This document shows positions 8,990-18,099 of a stretch of 64,000 nt of DNA, one piece after another. Each line of letters opens with the position of its first letter. Positions within the stretch are counted from its first letter, which is position 1. The stretch is from Hyphomicrobium sp. (lineage in GTDB: Bacteria; Pseudomonadota; Alphaproteobacteria; Rhizobiales; Hyphomicrobiaceae). The notes beneath the pieces are model-generated. The model did not search any database. It was not told where the DNA came from and saw only the letters and a list, made by a program, of their open reading frames with translations. The translations under genes were made by a program, and so were the position numbers. The stretch spans positions 70,220 through 134,219 of the forward strand of contig NZ_RXIZ01000004.1 in NCBI RefSeq assembly GCF_003987855.1, in the 5' to 3' direction.

Positions 8990-10570
8990 ATGCTCGACGC
9001 TGCTCTCAAATCTCAGCTCAAGGTTTATCTGGAGAAAGTGGTTCGTCCGATCGAAATTCGGGCTGCGGTCGACGCGAGCGCAAAATCCGCCGAGATGGTA
9101 GGCCTCCTGGCAGAGATCGCGAAGCTCTCCGACAAGATCACTCTCGTGGAGGAAAGCAGCAGCCGCGAACGCACGCCGTCATTCTCACTGGCCAGTCCGG
9201 GGCATGATATCTCTCTGCGTTTCGCCGGCATCCCGCTCGGTCACGAGTTCACGTCCCTGGTGCTTGCGCTTTTGCAGGTTGGCGGACATCCACCTCGTGT
9301 CGAGCAAGCGATTATCGATCAGATCCGAGATCTCGAAGGCGACTTCAGCTTCGAAACCTATTTCTCGCTTTCTTGTCAGAACTGCCCCGACGTCGTTCAG
9401 GCACTCAATCTGATGGCCGTCATCAACCCGCGCATCAAGCACGTGGCCATCGACGGCGGCGTGTTTCCGCAGGAGGTCGAGGCGCGCCAGATCATGTCGG
9501 TGCCCGCGATTTATTTGAACGGCGAGGTCTTTGGCCAAGGTCGCATGGATGTCGAGCAGATCCTTGCAAGGCTCGACACCGGCGCAGCAACTCGCGCGGC
9601 TGCAAAGATTCAAGGCCAGGCGCCATTCGACGTTCTCGTCGTCGGAGGTGGCCCGGCCGGCGCAGCCGCCGCCGTATACGCTGCCAGAAAGGGTATTCGC
9701 ACCGGGATCGTTTCGGAGCGCTTCGGCGGACAAGTCCTTGATACCGCCAGCATCGAGAACTTCATTTCCGTCCGTCACACAGAAGGACCGCAGCTCGCGG
9801 CCGCGCTGGAAGAGCACGTCAAGGAATACGACGTCGAGATCATGAACCTGCAACGAGCGGAGAAACTCACCCGCAAGGGAGACTTTCTCGAACTCGCGCT
9901 TGCGAGCGGCGCGTTATTGAAATCGAAGTCGATCATTCTGACGACGGGAGCGCGCTGGCGTCAGCTAGGTGTTCGCGGTGAGCAGGAATACCGGAACAAG
10001 GGCGTGACCTACTGCCCCCATTGTGACGGCCCGTTATTCAAGGGCAAACGGGTCGCCGTGATTGGCGGAGGCAATTCCGGCGTCGAGGCTGCCATAGATC
10101 TTGCGGGCGTCGTCGAACACGTGACCCTCATCGAACTCGACTTCAAACTTCGCGCTGACGACGTCCTACAGCGCAAGCTGCGAAGCCTGGCCAACGTCGA
10201 CGTCCTCACTGGCGTCAAGACAACGGAAGTCGAAGGCGATGGCCAAAAGGTCATTGGCCTCGTCTACGAAACCCGCGCCAACGGCGAGAAGCACACGCTT
10301 CCAGTCAGCGGCATATTTGTTCAAATCGGCCTGCTGCCGAACACCGAATGGCTGAAGGGTACGCTCGAGTTGACCGCACACGGCGAAATCGTCGTTGATG
10401 CGCATGCCCGCACCTCGATGCCTGGCGTGTTCGCGGCCGGCGACTGCACGACCACGCCATACAAGCAAATCGTCATCGCACTTGGCGAAGGCGCCAAAGC
10501 CTCGCTTGCGGCCTTTGACCACCTTATCCGCACCTCGGCGCCGGACGAAAACGAGGCCGAAGCTGCCTAA
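8990..10570 (+). CDS. ahpF: Alkyl hydroperoxide reductase subunit F
   Basis: This 526-residue flavoprotein has the full-length AhpF layout. Two tandem thioredoxin-like folds occupy about residues 1-200, with the CxxC pair C129/C132 (SCQNCPD). A thioredoxin-reductase-like part follows, with an FAD site ([19 protein letters not shown]), an NAD(P)H site ([14 protein letters not shown]) and the redox pair C342/C345 (CPHC). A C-terminal FAD motif ([16 protein letters not shown]) completes it. It passes electrons from NADH to AhpC. It lies 81 bases after ahpC, probably in the same transcript. Confidence 0.97.
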   Translation: MLDAALKSQLKVYLEKVVRPIEIRAAVDASAKSAEMVGLLAEIAKLSDKITLVEESSSRERTPSFSLASPGHDISLRFAGIPLGHEFTSLVLALLQVGGHPPRVEQAIIDQIRDLEGDFSFETYFSLSCQNCPDVVQALNLMAVINPRIKHVAIDGGVFPQEVEARQIMSVPAIYLNGEVFGQGRMDVEQILARLDTGAATRAAAKIQGQAPFDVLVVGGGPAGAAAAVYAARKGIRTGIVSERFGGQVLDTASIENFISVRHTEGPQLAAALEEHVKEYDVEIMNLQRAEKLTRKGDFLELALASGALLKSKSIILTTGARWRQLGVRGEQEYRNKGVTYCPHCDGPLFKGKRVAVIGGGNSGVEAAIDLAGVVEHVTLIELDFKLRADDVLQRKLRSLANVDVLTGVKTTEVEGDGQKVIGLVYETRANGEKHTLPVSGIFVQIGLLPNTEWLKGTLELTAHGEIVVDAHARTSMPGVFAAGDCTTTPYKQIVIALGEGAKASLAAFDHLIRTSAPDENEAEAA

Positions 10571-10594
10571 CTGGATTGCGGCTCAAGGAATCGC

Positions 10595-11521
10595 ATGACA
10601 CTTCGCGAGCTCGAATATTTGGTCGCGCTTGCGAAGTACCGTCATTTCGGACGCGCGGCGGAAGCTTGCCAGGTCAGCCAGCCGACGCTATCCGCGCAGA
10701 TCAAAAAACTTGAAGAAGAACTCGGGGTGGCGCTGGTCGAGCGAGACTCGCGCGGCGTCTTACTAACCTCCTACGGGCTCGAGGCAGCGGCGCGGGCGCG
10801 CCACATTCTGCACGAGATCACGGAACTCAAGGATAGCGTTCGTCAGAACAAGCACCCCGAGTCTGGGACGATCCGCCTCGGAATTTTCCCGACGCTCGGG
10901 CCTTACTTTTTACCGCATATCGTCCCGCCGACGCGCAAGCGCTTCCCGGATCTGGAACTGCTTCTCGTCGAGGAAAAGAGTTCTCATCTGCTCGCCCGGC
11001 TTCGCGACGGTGAGATCGACGCTGCCATACTCGCGCTGCCTGTCGGCGACAGCCAGCTGCGCACCGAATTCCTATTCGAAGAGCGTTTTCTCCTCGCCGT
11101 TCCAGAACGCCACGTCTTCGGGCGGCGCGCGGCCATCCAGATAAGCGAGCTGATCGACCATGACCTCATGCTCCTTGAGGATGGTCACTGCCTTCGCGAT
11201 CAAGCGCTCGAGGTCTGCAGGTTTGCGGGCGCAGGCGAGCGGTCGTCCTTCCGTGCCACCAGCCTCGAAACGCTGAGGCAGATGGTAAGTGCCGAAGTGG
11301 GAATGACCCTGCTTCCCGAGTTGGCGACACTGAACCAGAATCCGTCCTCGGGCGGCGTCCGGATCCTGGGCTTCAGCGACTCCGAACCCAGCCGCCAGAT
11401 TGCGCTGTGCTGGCGCAAAAGCTCGGCACGCGAACCCCTATTCTTAAGCTTGGCTGAGCTGTTTCAAGCCTGTGCTGCCCAGGTCCTGCGGCGTCCCGCT
11501 GAGGGGAAGCTGGCCTCCTAG
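10595..11521 (+). CDS. oxyR: Hydrogen peroxide-inducible LysR-type regulator OxyR
   Basis: This 308-residue LysR-family regulator has an N-terminal winged HTH (residues 1-60; ACQVSQPTLSAQIKKLEEEL). The peroxide-sensing cysteines are conserved as C199 and C208 in GHCLRDQALEVC, the same positions as in Escherichia coli OxyR. Oxidation to a disulfide would switch it to an activator. It lies 24 bases after ahpF, so it is likely co-transcribed and may be self-regulated through the operator at 8224. The arrangement ahpC-ahpF-oxyR leaves little doubt about function. Confidence 0.95.
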   Translation: MTLRELEYLVALAKYRHFGRAAEACQVSQPTLSAQIKKLEEELGVALVERDSRGVLLTSYGLEAAARARHILHEITELKDSVRQNKHPESGTIRLGIFPTLGPYFLPHIVPPTRKRFPDLELLLVEEKSSHLLARLRDGEIDAAILALPVGDSQLRTEFLFEERFLLAVPERHVFGRRAAIQISELIDHDLMLLEDGHCLRDQALEVCRFAGAGERSSFRATSLETLRQMVSAEVGMTLLPELATLNQNPSSGGVRILGFSDSEPSRQIALCWRKSSAREPLFLSLAELFQACAAQVLRRPAEGKLAS

Positions 11522-11649
11522 GGGGATTACGCGTGCTTCCATGCCACACCCGCACAGTTTTAGCATAACGAACAGTGCGCGCCCGATTTCTGTCTCCGGT
11601 GACTCGATTTAGTGTTGCTCTCGGCAACTCAGTCTGGGGAGATCTGCCG

Positions 11650-11862
11650 ATGATCGAATGGGCAAATCGGGAATTGTCGACCCTCGAGGGTCAGCTGGCG
11701 TTCTGGAAGGGTGGCGTCGCGCGCGTCTTCAACGGCCCCGCTTCCGATGACGAAATAACTGAAGCTGTGATTGCTACTTTGGAAAAGCATGTCGCCGACT
11801 GGCGTGCGCTGATGACCGACCACAATATTCCTGTTCAGAAAATGCTGGTTCAGGACAGCTGA
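11650..11862 (+). CDS. Small hypothetical protein (70 aa)
   Basis: A GGGGAG ribosome site 9 bases before the ATG at 11650 supports this short gene. The predicted protein is helical and acidic (MIEWANRELSTLEGQLAFWKG at the start, VIATLEKHVADWRALMTDH near the end) and has no signal or membrane segment. I do not recognise a family. It is followed by a strong GC-rich hairpin, which fits a single-gene transcript. Confidence 0.6.
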   Translation: MIEWANRELSTLEGQLAFWKGGVARVFNGPASDDEITEAVIATLEKHVADWRALMTDHNIPVQKMLVQDS

Positions 11863-11916
11863 AGTCCGCGGGCAATCTGTCCCCCATCGCGGCGATCGAA
11901 AAGTCGAATCTAGAAA

Positions 11917-11945
11917 GGGCCCGGCTTGGGGGGTAAGCCGGGCCC
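11917..11945 (+). terminator. Perfect 11-bp GC-rich hairpin
   Basis: GGGCCCGGCTT (11917-11927) is followed by a G-rich loop and AAGCCGGGCCC (11935-11945). It lies 54 bases after the 70-residue gene and could end that transcript, but no T-run follows directly, so Rho-independent termination is uncertain. Confidence 0.5.
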
Positions 11946-12276
11946 TGACTATGAAAGCGGCGCTTTTTGGTGGGGTGAGGGACGGCGCACGCTTCCTACA
12001 GAGCGGACCCGCCTAACGTGAGAGACCATGCCGATAGGGCCATGGGTCCGCTTGGCAAACAATGTTTGCGCCTCTTAACTTGGTGAAGCCACTCAGCCCG
12101 GCGACCTAAGTCAACAGCCCCGGCATAGTCCGGATGGCCTATGGCACCCAAACGGCCTAGGACCCCCACGCTCATCGGAGAACGACCCTGACAGGACTTT
12201 AAGAATTCCGCCCTTGCTATCTGCCGCCATTCGGTTCGAGGGTGACCGGGGCGGACATCGAAGTAAGCGGGATCCG
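11946..12276. other. Non-coding stretch upstream of the hybrid kinase gene
   Basis: About 330 bases without a supported gene. It contains a perfect 9-base inverted repeat, AGCGGACCC (12002-12010) and GGGTCCGCT (12044-12052), enclosing 33 bases. Together with the hairpin at 11917 it makes a structured segment that could be an RNA or a regulator site. The rest shows nothing obvious. The kinase promoter must lie here. Confidence 0.4.
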
Positions 12277-14640
12277 ATGCGTCGTGTTTCGTTAAAAGTC
12301 TTGATTGCAGCGGCGATCTCTGTCGTCTCCCTTCTTCTCACGATCGCGGTTTCGTACGTCATCGGACGAGATGCGGTCAGCCGGCTAGAGCAGGAAATCG
12401 GCCAGTCGTTGGCGCTCTTGGCCGACGAGATGCAGGACAAGCTCGACCGCGCTATGTTTGAGCGCCTGCAATCACTCGACAACATGGCGGCTCTCGGGAG
12501 GATTTTGCAGAAGGCCGATTCCCCCGAATCCCTTCGCACGTCACTCGAACGATTTCAGAGCGCTTACGCCGATTATTCCTGGATCGGGTTCGCCAATAAG
12601 GACGGGAAAATCTTAAGTGCGACCGGCGGCGAATACGAAGGTCAGGCCGTAAGGAACCAGGATTGGTTCAAGGAAGGACTGAAGGACGCCTACGTCGGTG
12701 ACGTTCGCCTGCCGAAAGCTAGGCAAGTCCCGCGGCTGCCACACGCCAACAACGGCGCCTCGGACTTCATCGATCTTGCCGTTCCGGTCTCGGACGGAAA
12801 AGAGACGATGGGCGTTATGGGCGCCACTTTGAGTTCGGACTGGGCCGAAGAAGTCCGCGATACGCTTCTCGGCAGTATGAAAGAGGCAATACCTGCGGAC
12901 GTCATCGTTCTTAACGAGGCGCGCCAAGTCCTGTTTGGTCCAGATAATATCGCTGGTCAGACCTTAGATCTTCCAAGCATACGCGCGGCGCGACCCGGCA
13001 ATGCGAGCTTCGCGGTCGAGCGCTGGCCGGATGGAAAATCCTACGTCACCGGCTTCTCCAAAAGTGACGGCTACCGCTCTTACTCCGGCCTGAATTGGAT
13101 CGTGCTCGTCCGCGAAAATCAGCGACAGGCTTTCGCCCCGGTCCGTAGCCTGCAAAAAAATATTCTCATCTCAGGCGGCATCTTTGCAGCGATCGCCGCG
13201 CTGTTGGCGTGGATTCTGGCTGGAAAGCTCTCAAGCCCGTTGCTTCAACTCGCGGACGTTGCCGAACGCCTTCGCCGCGGGCAGCAACTCGAATTTCCGC
13301 AAGTGCGTGGATATCAAGAGGCGAGAGTCCTGTCTGAATCGCTTCGTTCTCTCGTCAAGGAACTCGACGCACAGCGGGCGTCGCTCGCTGCCGCCAATCA
13401 ATCCCTCGAAAGTCAGGTGCGCGAACGCACGCAACGGCTCGCGGAGCAGAATGTCGGCCTGGAACGCGCGAAGGCAGCTGCAGAGAGCGCTACGGAAGCG
13501 AAGTCGCGATTCCTCGCCGCCGCGAGCCACGATCTCCGGCAGCCCTTGCACGCACTGACATTGTTCGCGCGGGCACTGTCAAGACGCGTCAACGGCAACG
13601 AAGCGACGACACTCGTCGCCCAAATGGAAGAAGGTTTGCGCGGGCTCAAAGGCATGTTCGACGCGCTCCTGAATGTCTCTCGTCTCGACGCGAAGCTCAT
13701 CGAGCCGACGACAACGGCTGTGTCGATCGCCGAGATCATTGAGCGCATCTCGGTGGGCTCGCGCGTCGAAGCGGAACAGAACGGTCTCAAGTTTTTGAGC
13801 TACACCCGCGACTGGGTCGTCCTCACCGATGCGGCTCTGCTTGAAACGATCATCCGGAATTTTGTTTCGAACGCGTTGAAGTTCACCAAGCGCGGCGGCG
13901 TTATCCTGGCGGCACGATATCGTAACGGACGCCGCGTGATCGACGTTTGTGATACGGGTCCCGGTCTTTCGGCAGACCGCCGCGAGCAAATTTTCGAAGA
14001 GTTCTCCCGCGCCGATCAGCGCGCATATGGCGTCAATGATGGCCTTGGTCTCGGATTGTCGATCGCTCGGCGATACGCCGAGCTGCTCGACATGGAGATC
14101 GTGGTCACCTCTCGTCCGGGATTTGGCTCGAGGTTCAGCATTGTCCTGCCAGAGAAGGCTTTTGTTGCGCAAATGCCGAGACCCGCGCCCATGCGACAAC
14201 TAGAGACAACCGTCAGGGGCGTCCGCGTGCTGATCCTGGATGATGATCCATTAATCGTCTCTGCACTGACACAGGATCTCGAGGATCGCGGCAACGTCGC
14301 GTTCGGCTATCAGAATGCAGCTGAAGCCGAGACGGCGCTAGACCACGGTCTGGTTATCGATGCGGCTGTCCTTGACTATGATCTTAGAGGATTAGAGTCC
14401 GGTCTTGAATTTATCAAACGGATGGCTGCAAAGTCGGGAAGTGAGATTCCCTGCGTTCTGCTATCAGGCGGCACTGATTCCGCGACGCTGGCTGTTCTTG
14501 CAAAATCTGGACGGCCGTGGCTTACGAAACCCGCCGATCCCGAGCTTATCGCTGCAACGCTCGGTGCCATATTGAAAGATCACAAAGCTGTAAGGTTCGG
14601 CGCTGACGCGGACTTCGGAGCAAATGTAAATGCCGGCTAA
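12277..14640 (+). CDS. Hybrid sensor histidine kinase with C-terminal receiver
   Basis: This is a 787-residue inner-membrane sensor. TM1 is at about 7-29, a periplasmic Cache-like domain at about 30-290 and TM2 at about 296-317, followed by a coiled-coil linker. The phosphoacceptor is His418 in ASHDLRQPLHAL, a variant H-box shared by a family of hybrid kinases. The ATPase boxes are visible as NFVSNALKFT, DTGPGLS and GLGLGLSIARR. A receiver domain at the end carries the acceptor Asp, about D700 (VLDYDLRG). The ATG at 12277 is chosen over 12214 because TM1 then sits at the N-terminus. Its stop overlaps the next regulator gene, so the two form a pair. The signal is unknown. Confidence 0.92.
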   Translation: MRRVSLKVLIAAAISVVSLLLTIAVSYVIGRDAVSRLEQEIGQSLALLADEMQDKLDRAMFERLQSLDNMAALGRILQKADSPESLRTSLERFQSAYADYSWIGFANKDGKILSATGGEYEGQAVRNQDWFKEGLKDAYVGDVRLPKARQVPRLPHANNGASDFIDLAVPVSDGKETMGVMGATLSSDWAEEVRDTLLGSMKEAIPADVIVLNEARQVLFGPDNIAGQTLDLPSIRAARPGNASFAVERWPDGKSYVTGFSKSDGYRSYSGLNWIVLVRENQRQAFAPVRSLQKNILISGGIFAAIAALLAWILAGKLSSPLLQLADVAERLRRGQQLEFPQVRGYQEARVLSESLRSLVKELDAQRASLAAANQSLESQVRERTQRLAEQNVGLERAKAAAESATEAKSRFLAAASHDLRQPLHALTLFARALSRRVNGNEATTLVAQMEEGLRGLKGMFDALLNVSRLDAKLIEPTTTAVSIAEIIERISVGSRVEAEQNGLKFLSYTRDWVVLTDAALLETIIRNFVSNALKFTKRGGVILAARYRNGRRVIDVCDTGPGLSADRREQIFEEFSRADQRAYGVNDGLGLGLSIARRYAELLDMEIVVTSRPGFGSRFSIVLPEKAFVAQMPRPAPMRQLETTVRGVRVLILDDDPLIVSALTQDLEDRGNVAFGYQNAAEAETALDHGLVIDAAVLDYDLRGLESGLEFIKRMAAKSGSEIPCVLLSGGTDSATLAVLAKSGRPWLTKPADPELIAATLGAILKDHKAVRFGADADFGANVNAG

Positions 14641-15322
14641 TCTAGAGAAACCCATGGCGAATAATCAGCACGAAACGGTTCTCGTCGCAGACGATCACGG
14701 TCTCTATCGCTCAGGATTTGGCTTCCTCCTGCGCGACCGTATGGGCTTTCGCTCAGTTATCGAAGCGGCGACGTTCGACGCGGCGCTTGATCGACTAGCA
14801 GAGACACCGAACGTCGAACTCGCGCTGTTCGATCTTGCCATGCCTGGTATCTCGGGTCCTGAAGGCCTCAGCGTCGTAAAAGAAACTTATCCTGGCATTC
14901 GAGTTGCGATCGTGTCCGGCTCCGAAGAGCGAACCGACGTGGTCAAGGCTGTCGCGATGGGCCTGAATGGCTACGTACCCAAATCCCTGGGCGATGATGA
15001 AATTGTCGGCGCGCTGCAGGATATTCTCGACGGTCGCGTTTTCGTTCCACGCTTCATGACATCAGGCGCGAATGCCCCGCCCGCACGCGCTTCCGCTCCA
15101 GAGCAGCCGAACCCGAGCAAGGGGGACCCCGGCGGTGGAGCCACCTACAAATCCATTTCACCGCGCCAGCGCGATGTCCTGGACTGCGTCCGCCGGGGCC
15201 TTTCGAATAAAGAGATCGCGAGGGAGTTGGAAATCGCCGAAGGCACGGTGAAAATCCATCTCGCCGCTCTCTTTTCGCATTTCGGCGCTCGCAATCGCAC
15301 CGAGCTCGCAACCCGGAGCTGA
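14630..15322 (+). CDS. LuxR/NarL-family response regulator
   Basis: The 230-residue protein has a receiver domain (VADDHGLYRSG at the N-terminus, acceptor D68 in ALFDLAMPG, conserved Lys in GYVPKSL). A Pro-rich linker and a C-terminal LuxR HTH follow (SPRQRDVLDCVRRGLSNKEIA). The ATG at 14630 overlaps the kinase gene by 11 bases; a second ATG at 14654 is also possible. It is almost certainly the output partner of the upstream hybrid kinase. Target genes are unknown. Confidence 0.93.
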   Translation: MPANLEKPMANNQHETVLVADDHGLYRSGFGFLLRDRMGFRSVIEAATFDAALDRLAETPNVELALFDLAMPGISGPEGLSVVKETYPGIRVAIVSGSEERTDVVKAVAMGLNGYVPKSLGDDEIVGALQDILDGRVFVPRFMTSGANAPPARASAPEQPNPSKGDPGGGATYKSISPRQRDVLDCVRRGLSNKEIARELEIAEGTVKIHLAALFSHFGARNRTELATRS

Positions 15323-15349
15323 TCGCTCCGGCACCTTCCCCGGCCGGTT

Positions 15350-15778
15350 TCAGCGTTCCGCTGGACCGAGCCTGTGAACGAGCCATCGCTGCAGAATGTC
15401 CGGATCGAACGGCTTACCGATCACCGGGAACGGTGAAGTGGCAGCCGCATAGTCGGAATGTCCGGTCATGATAATTGTCGGCACGGCATGACCGATGGTC
15501 GCTGCAATGGCCAATGCGTCCCGAGCACCACGCATTTGACCGTCGATCTCGATATCGGTGATGATCGCTGCCACCTGACCGAGACGATGGCCCAGGGTGC
15601 GCACCGCCTCACGCGACGAACGCGCGGCGACACAGGAATAGCCCCAATCGTCGATCAGCATCGTCAGGGCCATCGATGAGCGGTAGTCGTCCTCGATGAC
15701 AACAATCAAAGGACGCGCAGACACTGCCGCAGCCAGCGGGGCACGACTCGCCGCCATCGCTGGACTTGGGGTCGTCAT
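15350..15778 (-). CDS. Single-domain response regulator (stand-alone receiver)
   Basis: The 142-residue protein is a receiver domain with a short Ala/Pro-rich N-terminal tail and no output domain. The acidic pair is in VVIEDDYRSS, the phosphoacceptor is D75 in IITDIEIDG, and the conserved Lys is in VIGKPFDP. AGGAGG precedes the chosen ATG at 15778. It is convergent with the LuxR-type regulator, ending 28 bases from it. It may act as a phosphate sink or phosphorelay intermediate for the adjacent hybrid kinase; this is inferred from location only. Confidence 0.88.
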   Translation of the reverse strand: MTTPSPAMAASRAPLAAAVSARPLIVVIEDDYRSSMALTMLIDDWGYSCVAARSSREAVRTLGHRLGQVAAIITDIEIDGQMRGARDALAIAATIGHAVPTIIMTGHSDYAAATSPFPVIGKPFDPDILQRWLVHRLGPAER

Positions 15779-15999
15779 CGCTGCCTCCTGGTTCGTTGAA
15801 CTCAAGCAGCAATGTGGGAGGTTTCGCGGCCGGCTCGCCATTCAGCGGGAGGCCATAGGCTTGTCGGTCTAGGCGTTGAAGGCACGCGCCAAAGTGCTGA
15901 AAATTGTCAACAAGATCAGCTGAAAGCGCCGCATGGATGGTGGCACGACATATGGTAACTTGAGGCCAGAAAAGCCTCAAATGTGAGCGGACACAAGCT

Positions 16000-16734
16000 G
16001 TGGCAGATACGGTGAAGATCGGCACGGTTTCGGCGCGGCGACGGTCGCGCTGGTACAATCCACGATCGATCGGCCGCTCGTTGGTGCTTCATCCCCGAGT
16101 GATTATCGGGGCGATCGTCGGCATCGCGGCGCTCTTTCTCCTGCCGTCGTCCGTTCATGGCGCGGTTCGTGAGGCGCTGGCATGGTGCGCGGGCGGAGCG
16201 GTCTATCTCGCGATGACGATCAGAACGATGATCGGCTGTCGATCCGACAAAATCCGGACGCGGGCCGCGCGCCAGGACGACAGCGGAGTCGTGATTCTGG
16301 TCGTGGTACTCACCGCCATGTTCTCGAGCTTCGCTGCAATATTCGGCCTTCTTGGAGCGGCCAAAGCGGCTTCCAACGAAGGCAAGCTACTGTTCGTAGG
16401 CCTTGCAGCCTTGACGATCGTAATTTCCTGGCTGGTAACTCAGGTCGCATTCACCTTACACTACGCACACGAGTACTACGCTCCGGAACCTTCGCCGGAT
16501 GACAAGAAGTCGGCCCCGCCTCCCGCCCTCGCATTTCCGAACGATTTGACGCCAGATTATTGGGACTTTTTCTATTTTGCGACGTCGTTCGGCGCGGCGT
16601 CCCAAACCTCCGACGTGATGATCAACAGCAAAGAGCTGCGCCGGCTGACCACCCTGCACGCCATCGTCTCGTTCTTCTTCAACACGATGGTCCTGGCGTT
16701 GACCATCAATTTGGCGGCCAGCTTGGCATCCTGA
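16000..16734 (+). CDS. DUF1345 family membrane protein
   Basis: This 244-residue protein has about five hydrophobic segments (around VIIGAIVGIAALFLL, VVILVVVLTAMFSSFAAIF, LLFVGLAALTIVISWLV and the C-terminal VSFFFNTMVLALTINLA). The signature region TPDYWDFFYFATSFGAASQTSDV matches the DUF1345 family. Translation appears to start at GTG (16000), with no in-frame ATG near. The family has no firm biochemical role; the FFYFATSFG region recalls pore segments but is not evidence of a channel. It is followed closely by a convergent KAS III-like gene. Confidence 0.85.
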   Translation: MADTVKIGTVSARRRSRWYNPRSIGRSLVLHPRVIIGAIVGIAALFLLPSSVHGAVREALAWCAGGAVYLAMTIRTMIGCRSDKIRTRAARQDDSGVVILVVVLTAMFSSFAAIFGLLGAAKAASNEGKLLFVGLAALTIVISWLVTQVAFTLHYAHEYYAPEPSPDDKKSAPPPALAFPNDLTPDYWDFFYFATSFGAASQTSDVMINSKELRRLTTLHAIVSFFFNTMVLALTINLAASLAS

Positions 16735-16748
16735 CCAGGTTGTAGGCG

Positions 16749-17876
16749 TCAGCGCTTTCTCACAAAAACGGTTCCCGCCGAATACCCAGCGCCGAATGAG
16801 CAGATGAGTCCCGTTTCGCCCGGCGCGAAATCACTGTTGGAAGAATGAAACGCGATGATCGAGCCCGCAGAACTCGTATTCGCGAAGGCGTCCAGAATAA
16901 TCACGTTCTCCTCGGCTGTCGGCGCGCGGTCGAGCACGCGACGCCCGATCATATCGTTCATGTTGATATTTGCCTGATGCAGCCAGAGACGCTTTAAGCC
17001 CCTCGGATCGACCCCGATGTCTTCGGCATGATCGACGATCATCTCGATCACCATTGGAACGACCTCGCGAAAAACTTTTCGTCCTTCTTGGACGAAGAGC
17101 TTGTCCGGCGCGCCAATTCCCTCCGGCGCGCACCGGTTGAGGAATCCGAAATTGTTGCGGATGTTGTTCGAGAACTCGGTCTTGAGACGCGTTCCAAGAA
17201 TCGCCCAGCCGCCGCTAGCGAGCGTCTCTTCCGTGACGACGACGGCAGTCGCGACATCGCCAAAAATAAAGTGGCTGTCGCGGTCGCGAAAGTTGAGATG
17301 CCCCGAGCAGATTTCCGGATTGACGACGAGCACACCTCGAACCGAGCCGCCCAACACAAAATCGGCGGCCGTCTTGATGCCAAACGTCGCCGACGAACAC
17401 GCTACATTCATGTCGAACGCAAAGCCGGAAATCCCGAGTGCGTTTTGCACTTCTATGGCAATCGCGGGATAGGGGCGCTGCATGTTCGACGCGGCGCAGA
17501 TCACGGCACCGATCTCGACAATGTCGCCGCCCCACGCGGCGAGGGCATCCCTGGCGGCCAATACCGCCATTTCTGCCAATACTGACAATTCGGCGTTCGA
17601 TCGTTCCGGAATGTTGGGCCGCATCACGGCCGGATCGAGAATGCCCGACTTGTTGACCACGTACCTCGACTTGATGCCAGAAGCCTTCTCGATGAATTCC
17701 GCCGATGAGGGTTGGAGCGGGGTAAGCTCGCCCCGTGCAATGGCGGCCGCGTTCTCGGCATTGAAATTCGCGACGTAAGCGTTGAACGCAGAAACGAGTT
17801 CATCGTTCGAGATGCTTTCCGGCGGCACATAGAGTCCGGTGGCGGCAATTATGGGCTGTGGCACGAGCGTTTCCAT
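16749..17876 (-). CDS. 3-oxoacyl-ACP synthase III-like protein (thiolase fold)
   Basis: The 375-residue protein has the complete KAS III catalytic set: C160 in NVACSSATFG, H300 in LHQANINMN and N333 in FANTSSAGS. The C-terminal glycine-rich end (SFGAGYSAGTVFVRK) is also typical. Such enzymes condense an acyl-CoA or acyl-ACP with malonyl-ACP. The ATG at 17876 is chosen because upstream frame sequence is not family-like. The protein is longer than housekeeping FabH (about 320 residues), with an insertion near residues 35-90, so it may serve a specialised lipid or polyketide starter reaction. It diverges from an alpha/beta hydrolase gene. Confidence 0.9.
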   Translation of the reverse strand: METLVPQPIIAATGLYVPPESISNDELVSAFNAYVANFNAENAAAIARGELTPLQPSSAEFIEKASGIKSRYVVNKSGILDPAVMRPNIPERSNAELSVLAEMAVLAARDALAAWGGDIVEIGAVICAASNMQRPYPAIAIEVQNALGISGFAFDMNVACSSATFGIKTAADFVLGGSVRGVLVVNPEICSGHLNFRDRDSHFIFGDVATAVVVTEETLASGGWAILGTRLKTEFSNNIRNNFGFLNRCAPEGIGAPDKLFVQEGRKVFREVVPMVIEMIVDHAEDIGVDPRGLKRLWLHQANINMNDMIGRRVLDRAPTAEENVIILDAFANTSSAGSIIAFHSSNSDFAPGETGLICSFGAGYSAGTVFVRKR

Positions 17877-18099
17877 TCTAAGGCGTTTATCCGCCCTTGG
17901 ATGGCTCCCATAGCGCAGCTTCAGGCCGCCGCCAATCAGACCCGCCAATGGGGACCGATGGGCGCCCTCTGCCATCCTGTTCCATGGGGAACTCTGCGAG
18001 CAAAATCAGGGCGCAACAGCCATGTTGCTGTAGCGAGCGTAACAGCTGCCTTGAACCAAAAACCTGATGGTCGTCTCCGGGCAACGAGGAGACGACGCC

